Shown: positions 22,652-34,655 of the stretch, piece after piece
Layout of the letters: every line of letters begins with the position of its first letter
How positions within the stretch are numbered: the first letter of the stretch is position 1
Assembly (NCBI GenBank): GCA_030142905.1
Contig: JASJOG010000209.1
Span: 312,501-376,500 of the forward strand
DNA: 64,000 nt
From: Heliopora coerulea
Taxonomy: Eukaryota; Cnidaria; Anthozoa; Scleralcyonacea; Helioporidae
Direction: 5' to 3'
The notes under the pieces: model-generated
Database searches by the model: none
What the model saw: the letters and a program-made list of their open reading frames with translations, nothing else
What the model was told of the DNA's origin: nothing
Position numbers and translations under genes: made by a program

Positions 22652-22794
22652 ATTATTTATTTTACTGTAAAATGCTGTCGCTACTCATAGTTTCACGCGG
22701 TACGCGATCATTGGTCAGTTGCCTGATGATCGCGTACCACTTGAAACTCTGAGTAGCGACAGCATTTTACTGTAAAATAAATAATGTAATATAC
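22643..22794. repeat. Near-perfect 150-bp palindrome (fold-back element)
   Basis: The left arm contains TTTACTGTAAAATGCTGTCG, then CTACTCATAGTTTCA and GGTACGCGATCAT. The right arm, reverse-complemented, gives TTTACAGTAAAATGCTGTCG, CTACTCAGAGTTTCA and GGTACGCGATCAT. Arms of about 72 bp differ at only a handful of positions and meet at a loop of a few bases near 22718. It lies about 145 bp upstream of the LRR exon on the same presumed transcript. No coding content. Confidence 0.9.
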
Positions 22795-22938
22795 TACGCT
22801 CTACCCATGGTGTTGAGCGCCCTTAAACCTTACGCCTTTGGTGTGACATTTGTGTTGGACACTCTTCTTGGCATATAAATATATATATATATCGACTAGA
22901 TATTATCACCGTCAATAAATTCATCTTTTTTGTTTTAG
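22795..22938 (+). other. Intron 3' end upstream of the LRR exon
   Basis: Holds a short ATATATATAT run at 22876 and ends TTTTTTGTTTTAG|, a pyrimidine-rich splice acceptor. Confidence 0.6.
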
Positions 22939-23010
22939 GTCGTTTGCGAGCAATCAGATCAAGACTATCCCGAAGGACCTTTTCAAAACAACACCAAACC
23001 TTATAGTAGT
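22939..23010 (+). CDS. Leucine-rich-repeat exon (one 24-residue LRR) of a receptor-like gene
   Basis: Exactly 72 bp between TTTTGTTTTAG| and |GTAAGTAAT. In the frame with phase 1 at both borders it reads SFASNQIKTIPKDLFKTTP, followed by NLIV. This fits the LRR consensus LxxNxIxxIPxxLFxxxPNLxxL. Seventy-two-base, phase-symmetric exons that each encode one LRR are characteristic of LGR and relaxin-receptor-type genes, and such exons can be added or lost without breaking the frame. The product would be part of an extracellular LRR solenoid. No other exon of the gene is recognised nearby; introns may be long, or this may be a stranded exon of a duplicated gene. LRR identity is strong; the receptor class is inference. 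Confidence 0.75.
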
Positions 23011-24569
23011 GTAAGTAATCGACTTAGACATTATAGCATTTGTACGGTTCAAAGGTTATCAACATGGATTCCTGAGCATCTGATACGAACTTTTGATTTC
23101 TATTTGTTTGTCTGAGAGGGTCAAAGACTCTTTAATCGTTATGTGAATCTTTGAATGTCGTGTGATAGTTGTCCCTGAATATTTAATGTCCTTAAAGTAA
23201 AATTAGCAAGCACAAAATTCTACTTTCTCGAAATATTAATATCGATTTCCCAAAATTTTTCGAAGGTGATAGCAAGTTTAACAACGTTTTCAATAATTCG
23301 TTGTAGTACTTTCCCTTCCAACCATGCCGAAAGTCTTATGATATAGCTACATAAACCATTTCCTAAAATATTCCGACAAGTGAAAGGTTACCAGTAAAAA
23401 AATTTCCGTGGTTTGATTTGCAAATATGTATTTTAAAGAAGTTTTGAGTGAAGGATAATTGGTTTTCCTCCTTAAGCAGATGCTTTGGAAATTTCATTAT
23501 ACTAACCTTTGTATGGACTGGGATGAAAAGAATTCTGTCTCACCCCCAAACAATATAACTGTGAAAGGAATGTCAGATTGGAGCTCGAAATTTACATTTC
23601 TTGATGTTTAATGGGAAATCTTTCAGAAAATATTTTTTACTTTTGGAAAAACATTCTTGTCACAGCAACATATTTTTTGAATTGCACTTTGTGATTTCCC
23701 GATATTTTTCTTTATGTGCAGTCATAGAGGCCTTTCAAGCTGTTTATAACCACTGCGCGTTAGAAGTAAATATCCTTAAAGAAATGTAACGAGTTTTTTT
23801 GACGAATTTCGCATCTCCCACAATACTGGTGATTTTTGGGACATAATTTTATAAACACTTTCCTGAGACTGAAGTCGAACTCAATGGAGCGGAATCCATT
23901 GTTCTTATGCAAACCGTTACCTCATACGAACGGTACAAAGGGAGAAGTGTAAGCGGTCACTTACTAGAACACTTTTTCAAGAATATCTCGTTACCAGTAC
24001 TTCTTCAGTTTACAGTGTGGAGTTTAATTTTTCTTTAAGATTATACACGAGACTTACACGAATATCTTGCAAATTTTGTTGTTTTTGGTCAATGGTTAAA
24101 TGAGATAAAACGGCTTCTTCCTGTTGCTATGGCGACAGTAATTAGTGTCTTCCGACACCTCGCAAAGCTTTTCTAACAAAATTTTTCGACTCTATAAATT
24201 TTAATCATCAGTTGCACAAAAGTTTACTTCAATTTTCAAAGACATCGGTCAATGAACAACGTCGTTTTTTCACTAATGAAAGTTACGTCGCTTTGTGAAT
24301 GACGTCATTTTTATTTTGTGTCAACTGACTGAACTGCCTTATGTTTGCCCTCAGGTAATATTATTTGCTATGGAACTATCTTAGAAAAATTAAACACTTA
24401 CTTATTACACCCATGACCATACTCTAACTTACTTATTGGATATTTGTAGTGGAGGCGAAATTAATTGTAAGTTTAGAACTACTAGTGGCATAGCCTGTTA
24501 TCTTCTGAATTGTACGAATTTGTTGGTCTCATAATGAATGTAAAGAGCCGGGATTGAGATTTAATTTTA
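23011..24569 (+). other. No further exon seen (probable intron)
   Basis: About 1.5 kb after the LRR exon donor, ordinary AT-rich sequence. No second LRR-like exon or transposon recognised. Confidence 0.5.
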
Positions 24570-25985
24570 TCCTTTGCAACAAAGGATTACCTTTTTTATT
24601 CCTTTTCAAAGGCAGTTAACTTGCTAGTAATCAGACCAGAACATTTTATGACCTGTGATAAAACAGTTAATTCAAGCTCGGTAATAGACATCTGACAAGT
24701 TTTTAGTCCTGCAATGCATTGTATTGTACACCATACGGTACACAAGAATCAAGCAACGCAAAATCTTCGAAAAATTGCGAGAAAAAATTGATATCCATGA
24801 TAACCACATCATGGAAGATGTAACCATGTATGAACATGCATTCTATCGTTTTTAATAAACTTAGGAAAGTTATGGGCTAAGTTTAAAGGACCGGCACGGG
24901 TAGGTGTGAATGTTGGTAAACTGATCAAATAATGAAATGTAACAAATAAACAGAACATTGATATACAGTTCTTTCTTTTCTTAAAAAAACTAATTAGTCA
25001 GCTTACTTTTGGTTTGTGCTTGAACAACAGTGTCACAAATCTCCTGCGAGCATCGACATACCTAGACATTTTCTGTCCTGATTGCACATACGACCGCAAG
25101 GCAGAAACGTGGGAGGTGTACCATGGTTGCATTGTGTTTTTATATGCTGGTCGGAAAATAATGGTTGTGGTTGGAGAATATGGTGGTTATTGATCGTCTT
25201 ATTCTACTTTAGTCTAGAGAATGAAGGTGTCTGGTGAGGACTAAATTTCCTGCGACTATAATCCTGCATTCCCGTCCACACGACCAAGGTTTACTAGACA
25301 AGTCTATACCTTTGACACGTTTTCTTAGCTCGTGTGTAGTGCAAAAATTGACAAATTTTCCCTTGCCAGGTTCGTTAAAAAATTGGCTTGACCAGGTTTC
25401 AAAGAAGGAAACTTATTTGTGCGTATGGTCATGGAAAACTTTACAAAGATTTATGCACACTAAGTATCCAGGTGGTTAACTGTGACTTTCTCCTTCATTT
25501 TTCAAGCTGACCATTTGTCAATTATTACTATGTTGACAGGTAAGTCTACTTTGAAATTGTCATGTCTTGTACCGAAATTAGAGCAAGACCACCTCTTGGG
25601 TACAACGACGATTTATGGTTACCACTGCCGGTCACGATTGCTTTAATCGGCTGGTAACAGCAAATGTAAGGTCTCTTAAAGGTAACATTTTCAGGCTGGT
25701 TTCAATCTTGACACTTCATTTCAAGTGGATTACTTTGCACTTCTTTTCAATTTACCTTTACAGCTTTACCTTAAAATTTTGAAAAATCAGTTTATTAATT
25801 ACTTATGAAAAATAGCCATTACTGGCTTTAACATTACTGATGTATGTTGAAAGTTCTCCATAAAATGATCACAAGTCTCTCCAAATAAAAGCGGAATTTA
25901 TTCTTGGATGAAATATAAAAGGCGTACAAGAATGATCTGAAGTTTCTTACTGCCTGGGTATTTCAGTATCTAGGTTAATGTCACA
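24570..25985 (+). repeat. Segmental duplication block A' (right copy)
   Basis: Counterpart of 780-4100, shorter because it lacks the hAT-containing stretch 1070-2120 and some later sequence. The open frame at 25234-25479 is not conserved in block A and is not called as a gene. Confidence 0.75.
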
Positions 25986-26477
25986 TCTCTAGATTGTTCT
26001 CTTTACACGCTACACATCAATTTTTTGTGGGTTACTAGTTGCTTGTAAAGCTTCGGTGATATGGTTTAATTCACGGGTTTTTCCTTCCATTCTATTGTAC
26101 AGATAAGACTATCGAAGAGTAACTATTCGGGAGGATCTCTGGGTTTTATGTTGCGATAGAAATGGAGATCAAATTAGCGGTTCGTGCTTTTCAGTTTCTG
26201 TGAATGTCAATAGTAATAGTTCCATCTGGTGTTGAAACTGGAGTTTTAAGAAATAACATTCGTCGGTTGTGTTCATGTTCGTTGTTGTTGGTAAAAGACC
26301 AAATGTTTCGTGTAAAGACATTGTATCTGTGTGCTATGTAGGAAAAAGTAAGGAGGAATGACAAAACTGACAAAGCGAAGGTCAGTCAAAATCATGGGAA
26401 TATTACAAACAAACATCGAAATGCCTTGGAAATATCTTAAGAAAAACGTAACTCTGACAAACTAGACAACCCCAAAG
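25986..26477. other. No gene seen
   Basis: Spacer between A' and the hAT element. It ends in CCCCAAAG, whose last five bases CAAAG are repeated beyond the hAT right end. Confidence 0.5.
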
Positions 26478-26740
26478 CAGCGGTGGATCCAGACTAGTTC
26501 CATGGGTTTCATTGAACCGGTCAAAATTTGATAAAAATGATGTTAATTAAAAAGTTCAAGTAAAGGACATGTAATGCCGTTGCATCATTTGGGTATTTTT
26601 ATGCTTGAAAAGCCCAATATTATTAAAAGTGGAATTATTTTCCTGTTATTTCTTTGGCAATGTCTTGAACTACGGATTAAATACCGTGGGCAAGAAGCAA
26701 ACCGAATGTGAACTGCTCGTAATCTGCTTAAAATTTCTTT

Positions 26741-26919
26741 GATTGGTTAGCCAATTAAGTGGAACCTGTCAAAAGTCTCTACTATTGGTTAACCAGAAAG
26801 TGAACCGCTCAAACCTCATCATGATTGGTTAGCCAATTAAGTGGAAGCTGTCACGACTGCCTTCGATTGGCCTCGTAGGTTTTGTGAACCGCTCGTGAAC
26901 CTGTCAGCCTTTATAAATA
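26741..26919 (+). promoter_or_regulatory. Transposase promoter: four ATTGG (CCAAT) boxes plus TATA box
   Basis: GATTGG or ATTGG occurs at 26741, 26783, 26823 and 26864 in repeats of about 40-80 bp: GATTGGTTAGCCAATTAAGT appears twice almost unchanged, and GTGAACCGCTC recurs. Inverted CCAAT boxes are bound by NF-Y. A TATAAATA follows at 26912, about 10-20 bp before the ATGs at 26923 and 26930, so the transcript start probably lies in or near the coding start used at 26930 or downstream at 26998. Confidence 0.6.
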
Positions 26920-26929
26920 CTAATGAGCG

Positions 26930-29245
26930 ATGGCGGCATTTCACGCTCGAGGAAACCCGGTTTGCCGTAAAGAAGACTGTTCCCATACGACATTGGCTTG
27001 GTTTACAAAGAAATCGCTCGATTTTCTGGCGCGGATAAAGTCAAATTTATTCAAAACGTCTGGAAACCTGACCGTCTTTTTAATTTTCCTTCGACACTGG
27101 AAAGTGGTGGTCGACATCGAAAGTTTAAACCAGATTGGTTAGAACGCAATCCTTGGCTGGTTTATTCAAAGTACTTGGACGGCGCTTTTTGTCTACCCTG
27201 CGTTTGTTTTGGAATGGAGTTTGGCAAAAACGGTGCGAAGCTCAACCGACGATTTAAATCTCCACTCACGTTCTGGACATCTGCATGCACTAAGTTTCAG
27301 ATTCATTCGTCTGGGAAGTCGGAAATACACAGCGCGGCTGTGATTGCAATGCAGGAGTTCACCAAGATGATGAGAAACCAGGTTGTTCCGATCGATCAGC
27401 AGTTAAATGAACAGATGCAAGCTCAGGTGAGAGAAAATTGAGAGAGGATAAAATCGATCATAAAGACCTTTATTTTTTGTGGCCAAAACAACATCCCCCT
27501 TCGAGGAAGAGATGATAGCCCTGACGACGAACGTCTCCAAGGAAACTTTCAAGCCCTTCTCGCATTTCGAATTGACAGCGGCGACGAGAAACTGAGAGAA
27601 CATCTGGAGAATGTGCCTCGAAATGCTACGTATCGTTCCAAAACCATACAGAACGAGATTATTGAGACTGTGGGAAGTTATATTTTGTCAAAGATCGTCG
27701 CCGAAGTTAATTCGAGTAAAATATTTTCTATAATGGCCAACGAAGCTGCTGACATATCCAACCAGGAAAATCTCTCTCTTGTTCTTCGCTTTGTTGATTC
27801 TTCAGGAATCATACGAGAAGAGTTCGTTGGATTTCACCTTTGTGGAGAAGAAATGACTGGAGAAGCTATTAAAGATGTTATCCTCAATTGGATTACTGGC
27901 CTTGGTTTGAGCATGGATGACTGCAGGGGTCAATCGTATGATGGTGCAGGGAATATGGCTGGCAGGTATGTTGGTGCATCTACATTAATCCAATATCAAT
28001 TCCCAAAGGCTGTTTATGTTTATTGCATGAATCATCGCTTGAATCTTTGTGTTGCTAATTCTTGCACATTACCATTGGTCCGTAATATGATGGGAACTGT
28101 CAGAAAGCTTTCTGAATTTTTTCCTAATTCGCCAAAACGACAACACCATCTCGTTGAGAAGGTAAAGGAACTGTTGCCAAACAGCAATCACAGAATTTTG
28201 ATTGTGTGTGCCGCACTCGTTGGATTGCTCGTCTTGGTGGTCTTGACAGGGTGGTTGAACTCCTGCTTCCAGTATTTGCTACCTTAGAAGATATCTCTTT
28301 GAATAAAGATGGTGATGGTGTTATTGGAGCTGGTAATTGGAACTTTACTAGCAGAGATGATGCGCAGGTCTTAACAAATGCTGTTACTTTTGAGTTCATT
28401 GTAGCATTGGTCATAGTGAAGTATATCCTTGGGCTTACAAGACCTGCAACAGTTAAACTGCAAAGGGAAGAAATGGACATCCTGGCTGCTGAACAAGAAA
28501 TCTCAACCCTGAAAGGTGCTCTTGAAGAAATGGATGCCCATGTTGATCAACACCACAACAGGCTTTATGAGGAGGCTGTCCAACTTTCTGAAAGATTTGG
28601 CATCCAACCTTCTAGACCTAGGACTGTTCAGCACCAAATTTATAGAAGTAACTGCCCATGATCATCTTCTCAGGATTACTACCGAATTAACCTGACTCAA
28701 GTTTTTTTGGCACATGCTCTATACAATTGGAATCACGCTTTCGTACTGAAGCTTACCTGTGTTTTAAAGGCTTCTCTTTAGTACCAGCTGTTCTGTTGAA
28801 GAATCCTTCAACCTGGAAATCTCATTTTGAAGAATTCTGTCAATATTACAACCAAGATGTACCAAATATTGCTGGACTGTCTGCTGAATTAGATCTTTGA
28901 GAAAGGTCATGGTGTGAAAAGAAAGAAAAAGCTGAAGACATTCCTGCAAAGCTTAGCAGCACTTTAAAGGATGTTGATCCAGCTTGTTTCCTAAATATGT
29001 TCACAATTCTTCCAATCCTGGCCACAATTCCTGTCACATCTTGCTCATGTGAAAGATCAATTTCCTCCCTTCGAAATCTGAAGAGTTATTTGAGGAGCAC
29101 CATGGGACAAGAACGGTTAAATGGTTTGGCTCTCATGTACACCTACAGAGACATGGAATTGAATTTGGAAGATATTATTTACTTATTTGCAAACCAGCAT
29201 CCCAGACGAATGAGAATGGTAAACATATTATGTTCTGATGATTAA
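26930..29245 (+). pseudogene. hAT transposase, decayed (DUF4371 and dimerisation domains)
   Basis: The N-terminal part reads KPDRLFNFPSTLESGGRHRK and WLVYSKYLDGAFCLPCVCFG, a TTF-type zinc finger. After TGA at 27439 it continues in the same frame with IKTFIFCGQNNIPLRGRDD. The DUF4371 core follows: FSIMANEAADISNQENLSLV, GQSYDGAGNMAGRYVG and YCMNHRLNLCVANS, with Asp residues of the RNase H-like catalytic fold. A shift near 28195 moves to CRTRWIARLGGLDRVVE, more shifts follow 28660, and the dimerisation motif SCSCERSISSLRNLKSYLRS ends at 29245. The protein would bind the terminal repeats and cut DNA. With a stop and at least three frame changes it is inactive. Confidence 0.9.
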
Positions 29246-29646
29246 CATTTTCCCTGTTTTTTTCTTAAACCTTCTGTACATTGACACTGCTCTTTTAAGA
29301 GCATCTATGGGCTCATAGGTCAGGAACCTCCCCGTGGTCGAGCCTGGCAACATGTTAATGGCTAATACCTGACCAATTATTTTTTTTATTATTTTTCATA
29401 ATATGAAAAACAGAATAAAAATAAATTTTGCTGAACAAGTTGATAATGTGTAATGTTTTGAGGAACCTTTTGTGGCTTTTTGCAAGCATGCCAGTTGTAC
29501 ATAAAGTTGCCCCTATAATGCAGGAGATGGCATCTCAGAGACTTCAGGTTTCAAAATTTCCTGGGGGAGCATGCCCACAGACCCCCTAGAAGAATTTCCC
29601 AATTGGTGCTTGGAACCCGTCATGATATAGGCTGAATCCACATCTG

Positions 29647-31072
29647 CAAAGAAGAGCATGCGACCTTAACAGTGTTAAATGACTAACAATTTGTTGTCAC
29701 GGCATCAAAGAGAAACGCTGAAAATTTTAAGAACGCCGCACAAGACATAAATTTCATTGCACGTAAAGTCAACTACACGGAATGACGCGTTTCTATCAAG
29801 ATGAAATTAAATATTAACCCCAAAAAGTGCCTATATTTAACTTTCCGAAAGCACATTTACACTGGAAGAATGTGTCGCGAAAATGGTGAGCGACGCGAGC
29901 AAATTTCGTATCTGCACCTGACTCGAGCGACGGGTAATTGAGTACATTGCCCTTATTCTGACCATGCGTGAAATCTTAAAGAAAAGCCTCCTGAAAGAAA
30001 ATCTCCATTACGAAGATTCGTCAAGTAGTGGCCCTTTTTCTTTCTTTGTCCTGTACGTCGATGACATCAAAAACGGCGGTGGATACACGACATAATTAAA
30101 GAAATGAAAAACAAGGAGCATACTGTAATGAAGTGCGTGGATTGGCCTTTATACGAAAACAATGCACAATTATGTACAATGAGATATTGCCGAACTTAAT
30201 TTATAAGATTTTGTTTTTGGGAGTTTCCTTCTTACTGTATATTCCATAAGTTTATTGTCCATATTTCAGTCTTATGATTTGATATTTGTTGTAGCTATAC
30301 TCTGTGTTGACAGCTCTTAAATAGGCTTAATTCAGTTTCTCTTTTCCGATTGGTCCTTCTTCATTTCGTCGCGCGGATGAATAAACAGAACATGTTTCTA
30401 TGTGATTTGCGTCGCTCGTTCGATTAAATTTGGACGCTCGCGTCTGGTATAGATGCCCACATATTTACTTGTTTCTAAAAATTTCCCTAGTGTCCGATGT
30501 AGACGCACCTCGAGGCTACATAAAAAAAGAAAGCTGAACGCATCACTTCATCACCTATACTTTTTCTACTTTTTGTGGGTCGAGATTTGTCTTTCTTTTG
30601 CCAAGGCAAAATGGCTGGCATCTCCTTCTCACCCTTACTTATATTGCTCTCGATGTGTGCAGTACATATCCCTATACTGGCATGTCTTTCTACACAATCG
30701 GACCGAGAATGTTGAAAATAAATTTTATTAGTTTCTCAGTGTGTATTTGTGAACCAAAGAACTTCAATCCTGAGCCTTTCCTTTAACGATTTTTACATTG
30801 TCGATTTTGTAATTTTATATAAAATAAACTAATTATGAGATTAAGTTGCGTTGTGTTTACAGAGCCTCTCATCGATATAACTAAAGCTTCTTTTCATGGA
30901 ACTGTTTTTCAGATTAGACAGCATTTGGAAACTTAACTGTCACTCATTTCATTTTAATTGTAGTTTTTTATTTGGACGTTTCTTCTTTGTTCTAATCTTT
31001 TCCAGCTTAACTTATCTTACCAATCAGGTTAAGCATGACGTCTCCCAATCTGCAGGTTGATACTTTCCATTA
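29647..31072. other. No gene seen
   Basis: 1.4 kb of spacer. A slightly CpG-richer patch lies at 30350-30520. No supported exon or element end. Confidence 0.5.
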
Positions 31073-31195
31073 AGCCCCAGTTCAAACATCGAACTTTTCA
31101 TGTACCAGAATCTAATATTAATGAACAAAATCTTTTATTCAAACTGATTTGCATTTGATTCGGCACACGAAAGGTTCGACGTTTGAACTATGCCT
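31073..31195. mobile_element. Short MITE with inverted ends (family copy 2)
   Basis: The left end CCCCAGTTCAAACATCGAAC and the right end (complement TAGTTCAAACGTCGAACCTT) match the copy at 17236-17357, including the internal CAAACTGATTTGCATTTG / CTGATTTACATTTGG segment. Non-coding. Confidence 0.75.
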
Positions 31196-33859
31196 AAGAC
31201 GCTACAACAGGAATTTCCATCTCCAATTTTCAGATAACCTCTGGAAAAGCAGATATTTGTCACATATGTAGAACCTCATTTCAAACACTCTGTGGCGGAT
31301 TTAGGATTTTTATCACCTAAGTCAAACTTTGGAATTTTCTTTGCAGTGGGGAGTTGGGGAGAAGGGGTTAGTAGAAAACACGCACTATGTTTCTCATATG
31401 GTAATTACGTGCATTTTACAATAAATCATAATTTCAATTTGAATTACTGAGTTGAAGCTAAATCGGATCGGACCAATCAATAGCGAGTACACGTAGATTT
31501 AAACGTAGATCAGAACCTTCTCACATGCGACAGGCTGAAGTAAGAGAAAGAGCAGAGGAACCGAAGGAAACTTTTGATTTGGGTTTTTGTCAACAGTTTT
31601 GTGACATCACAACACATTCCTGACAGACAGACTATAGTGCGTCAGGGTCTTCAATACATATGTCAAGCGCAGTATACAATTTTGCCTGAATAAAAAGGTC
31701 TTTACACATTTCCCGGCAAGCTGTCGTTCGAGTTAGGATTAAGGATTCCAATCATTACAGTTACGATTGCAATTCCAAGGCATTTTATGCTGGTATCGCG
31801 AGAACAAAAGGCCTATCTCATTCGATTTTGTTTTGGCTCCATTTCATATGGTATTGGGTGAACATAATCTAAATTACTCTTTAGTATTAACCAGTATTAT
31901 AATGTCTGAAATCAATGGTAAGTCTAATTTTCCTGTCTAAATTTTAATGAAATCTAATCATATAGACCACTTTACCTGAGAGCAATGCGTGTCTTCTTTC
32001 CCACTGCATAGTAGTCAGCGCCAAAATTACTATTATTATCCAGACGTTTACTACCATCAGAAGAACGACTGCAAACGCTTAATGTCGACAAGAGTTTCAG
32101 GTGAAAAGGAAGGTCTTACCATCATTGCTGTTAAGTGCAGTAAGAAAGCGTTTCAAAAAGCCCGTAGACAACATGTTGAAAGACCGTAAGACCGTCATTG
32201 AAAACGATCGCCACACGCTAATTAAAGCGTTTCGAAATCAACAAAACACTTTTTATGATGACCAATCATAAGACGACCGATGAAAGGTGATAGTTTCGGC
32301 AAGGTGATATACCTCAGCAAACTTGGCATGATGTCATCACAAATTTGGCAAAAACTTCAAAGTTTATATCGCTAAGCCAATAGCTGATGCTGTTAAGAAA
32401 CATCTTAAAATGTTGAGCCAATCAGAGCAAGTGAAACAAAATGAAGATTGGGCAAAAAAAGCAGCTAAATTGGTCAAACCAATCACGGCTCACGATAAAT
32501 GGAGTTTAAACAAACCAGCCAATTGCAAAGACGAATACAATCGAAAGATTCGGCAAAATGGTTGAGCTTTACCGAGAAACCATCTAGAGCGTGATTCTGA
32601 TGCTCGCCAATGTTACCAGAGACTACAAATGCACTAGATCTAAATACGATGTCGGGAATTAAGATTCGGCGATGTAAACAAAGCTATCTAACAACATCAC
32701 AGCGGCAAATATGCGAAGCAAAGTCAATCTGATATCTTAGGATAGTTTGATAGTCACCTTAGTCAGCTGACCTATTTGACGTACCCTAAATCTGCCGCCG
32801 AACACATTCACTGGAGTTATATAGGGGAATGTTGTAACAGGTTTGAAGTCAAAGAAAAAAAAAACAAAAACTGTGTGAAATGTTAAACTTTACGCGAAAA
32901 TTATTAAAATAATGAACCATGGAACAAATTAATGGAGCCAACAACAATTCAAAACCTCATCAAGGTTTGTATGCTATTCTTTTGAACCAACAAAAGAGCA
33001 AAGCAGAATTCTAATTTATTCGCTCCTACATCCACAAGCATTACCATATCCATTTATTACTCGCTGTTGAGCAACAATATTTCCTCGAGTATTTTAATAT
33101 AGCTTTTTTCCGCTCATCTTCGACTCATTGTAGGTTGTACATGGACAGTCGAAATGTCGCTATATTACCTCATTGGTCTGATAATGCTTTTTGCTACGTT
33201 TCTTTATGTATGTTTAAACCTGACCGTGGTGCTTGTATAGCGTCTGTTATGTTACTTGGAAGCACTGCATTTCAAAGTTAATTCTTAACTTTCGTTTGGT
33301 TCAGTGATCTTCCTGGATCGATTATGAAGCCTTTTCAAAACATTCTGGCAGCTACTTAATAAGCGACCTAAACGATCACGTTTTGTATGTTCCAATAAAT
33401 TTTAGGCCAAAAGTGACACATTTCCAGTACACATTTAAATGTTTTGAATTTCTTACAGTGGTCGTGTATTAAACAACCTATTCTTAACTCTGTGACATCT
33501 TCCATTTTTTTAAATGTTAGTACTTAGTAGGTTTCAAATGTAACTTATCTGAAACTTTCTGCTCAGATTTTATGGATGGGAGGAAGATCCTTAACTACAA
33601 CGGTACGGTACATAGCATTTGGCCTAGGAAAAATCTTACGCAGATTGGTGATTTGACGTTCTTAGTCTTTATTCACGAAATATATTGTAGATACGACAAA
33701 GTGCACGACGTCAGATCCGTACCTGAGCTCAAAATTTACAAAATTACGTGATTAATATTTCATTCGTCATTTAGCATTGACATGGTACTTCCTTTATTCC
33801 GAGTCTACTGAAATAAGATTGTTTCAATGTGCCACAATTCAGTACAATGTAAAGATGTC
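31196..33859. other. No gene seen
   Basis: 2.7 kb. 32000-32850 is less AT-rich than its flanks and may be an eroded coding remnant, but every frame is interrupted and no domain is recognisable. Nothing else supported. Confidence 0.45.
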
Positions 33860-34330
33860 ACGTTTTCAGACGTTATGTTATGTTGTAAGATACTTATTTC
33901 CATGAGGTTAAATCAAACAAGCAGAGAGATAGAAGACGATTTACTTTGTAAGAAATCACGTTAGAAGACTTAATTATACATTTTCATGACACTTTCTTTC
34001 GTTTCGTTACCAGACGCCATGTTACCAGGTAACACGTTAAGTTATGTTGCAATCACGTTATCATGTAAAACGTTACACTGCAACGTATTTAGATCCTGCG
34101 GTACAAGACTTAACTTTGTAAAAAGAAGACATTATGCAGCAAGATGCTACATTACGTAGTAAAATGGTAAATCACCTTTTAAAATACCATATCACGCTGC
34201 AATATGGCATATTACGTTGTAAGACACTATATAACCATGTAAGATTTACGTTAAATTGGAATACAGTGCATTAGATTCTAAGACGATGCATTACGTCACG
34301 TGCTATTACACCTTGTACATTCCGTTGCCA
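33860..34330. repeat. Degenerate short-period repeat of TTACGTTGTAAGAC-like units
   Basis: Motifs such as ATGTTGTAAGATAC, CACGTTAGAAGAC, GTAACACGTTAAG, TATCATGTAAAACGTTACAC, ACATTACGTAGTAAAATGG, TATTACGTTGTAAGACAC and CATTACGTCACGTGC recur about every 20-45 bp. TTACGT with TGTAA gives local palindromes. It is too degenerate for a fixed unit length by eye. Confidence 0.6.
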
Positions 34331-34655
34331 AAGTCGGAAACCGAAGTACGGTCACTCACTGTGGTTTGATAAAGGCATTGTGCGAGCCAACCGCGGTCTG
34401 TAGTAGTGAAACCGCGATGATACCGCGGTCGCATGTTAGGCTATCTTTAAGCACTACCTCAGTTATAAATTGGGGATAACTTAAGAAAATATCTCACTTT
34501 TACAACTGTACACACAGTAATTTAACCAATTTTTTCCGAGTAACTGAGCTCGTGTATTTCCATTCCAAAGGTATTTGTTTGATGAGGTCAGAGGGAAAAT
34601 GAAGCAGCACGCCTGTAATATTTATGTAGTTGGATCAACGCCGTCGACAGCCAAA

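Larger units (their letters stand above)
26478..29646 (+). mobile_element. Full-length hAT element (DUF4371/TTF-zinc-finger type)
   Basis: Left end CAGCGGTGGATCCAGACTAG. The right end, reverse-complemented, is CAGATGTGGATTCAGCCTAT. Both fit CAGNNGTGGATYCAG hAT termini. CAAAG directly abuts both ends (26473-26477 and 29647-29651), a 5-bp target duplication; 8 bp is more usual for hAT, and 5 bp is known for some families. At 3169 bp it contains a promoter-like region, a decayed transposase and a 3' region with AAAATAAATTTT near 29420. Confidence 0.75.

Noticed and set aside
22670..22790. Rho-independent-style terminator or bacterial attachment site
   Set aside because: The context is eukaryotic with spliceosomal introns; the palindrome is better described as a fold-back repeat.
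31272..31375. hAT-like end (GTGGCGGATTTAGGATTTT)
   Set aside because: No matching second terminus or target duplication was found downstream.
32000..32850. Possible eroded gene in a less AT-rich stretch
   Set aside because: All frames are interrupted and no domain could be recognised.
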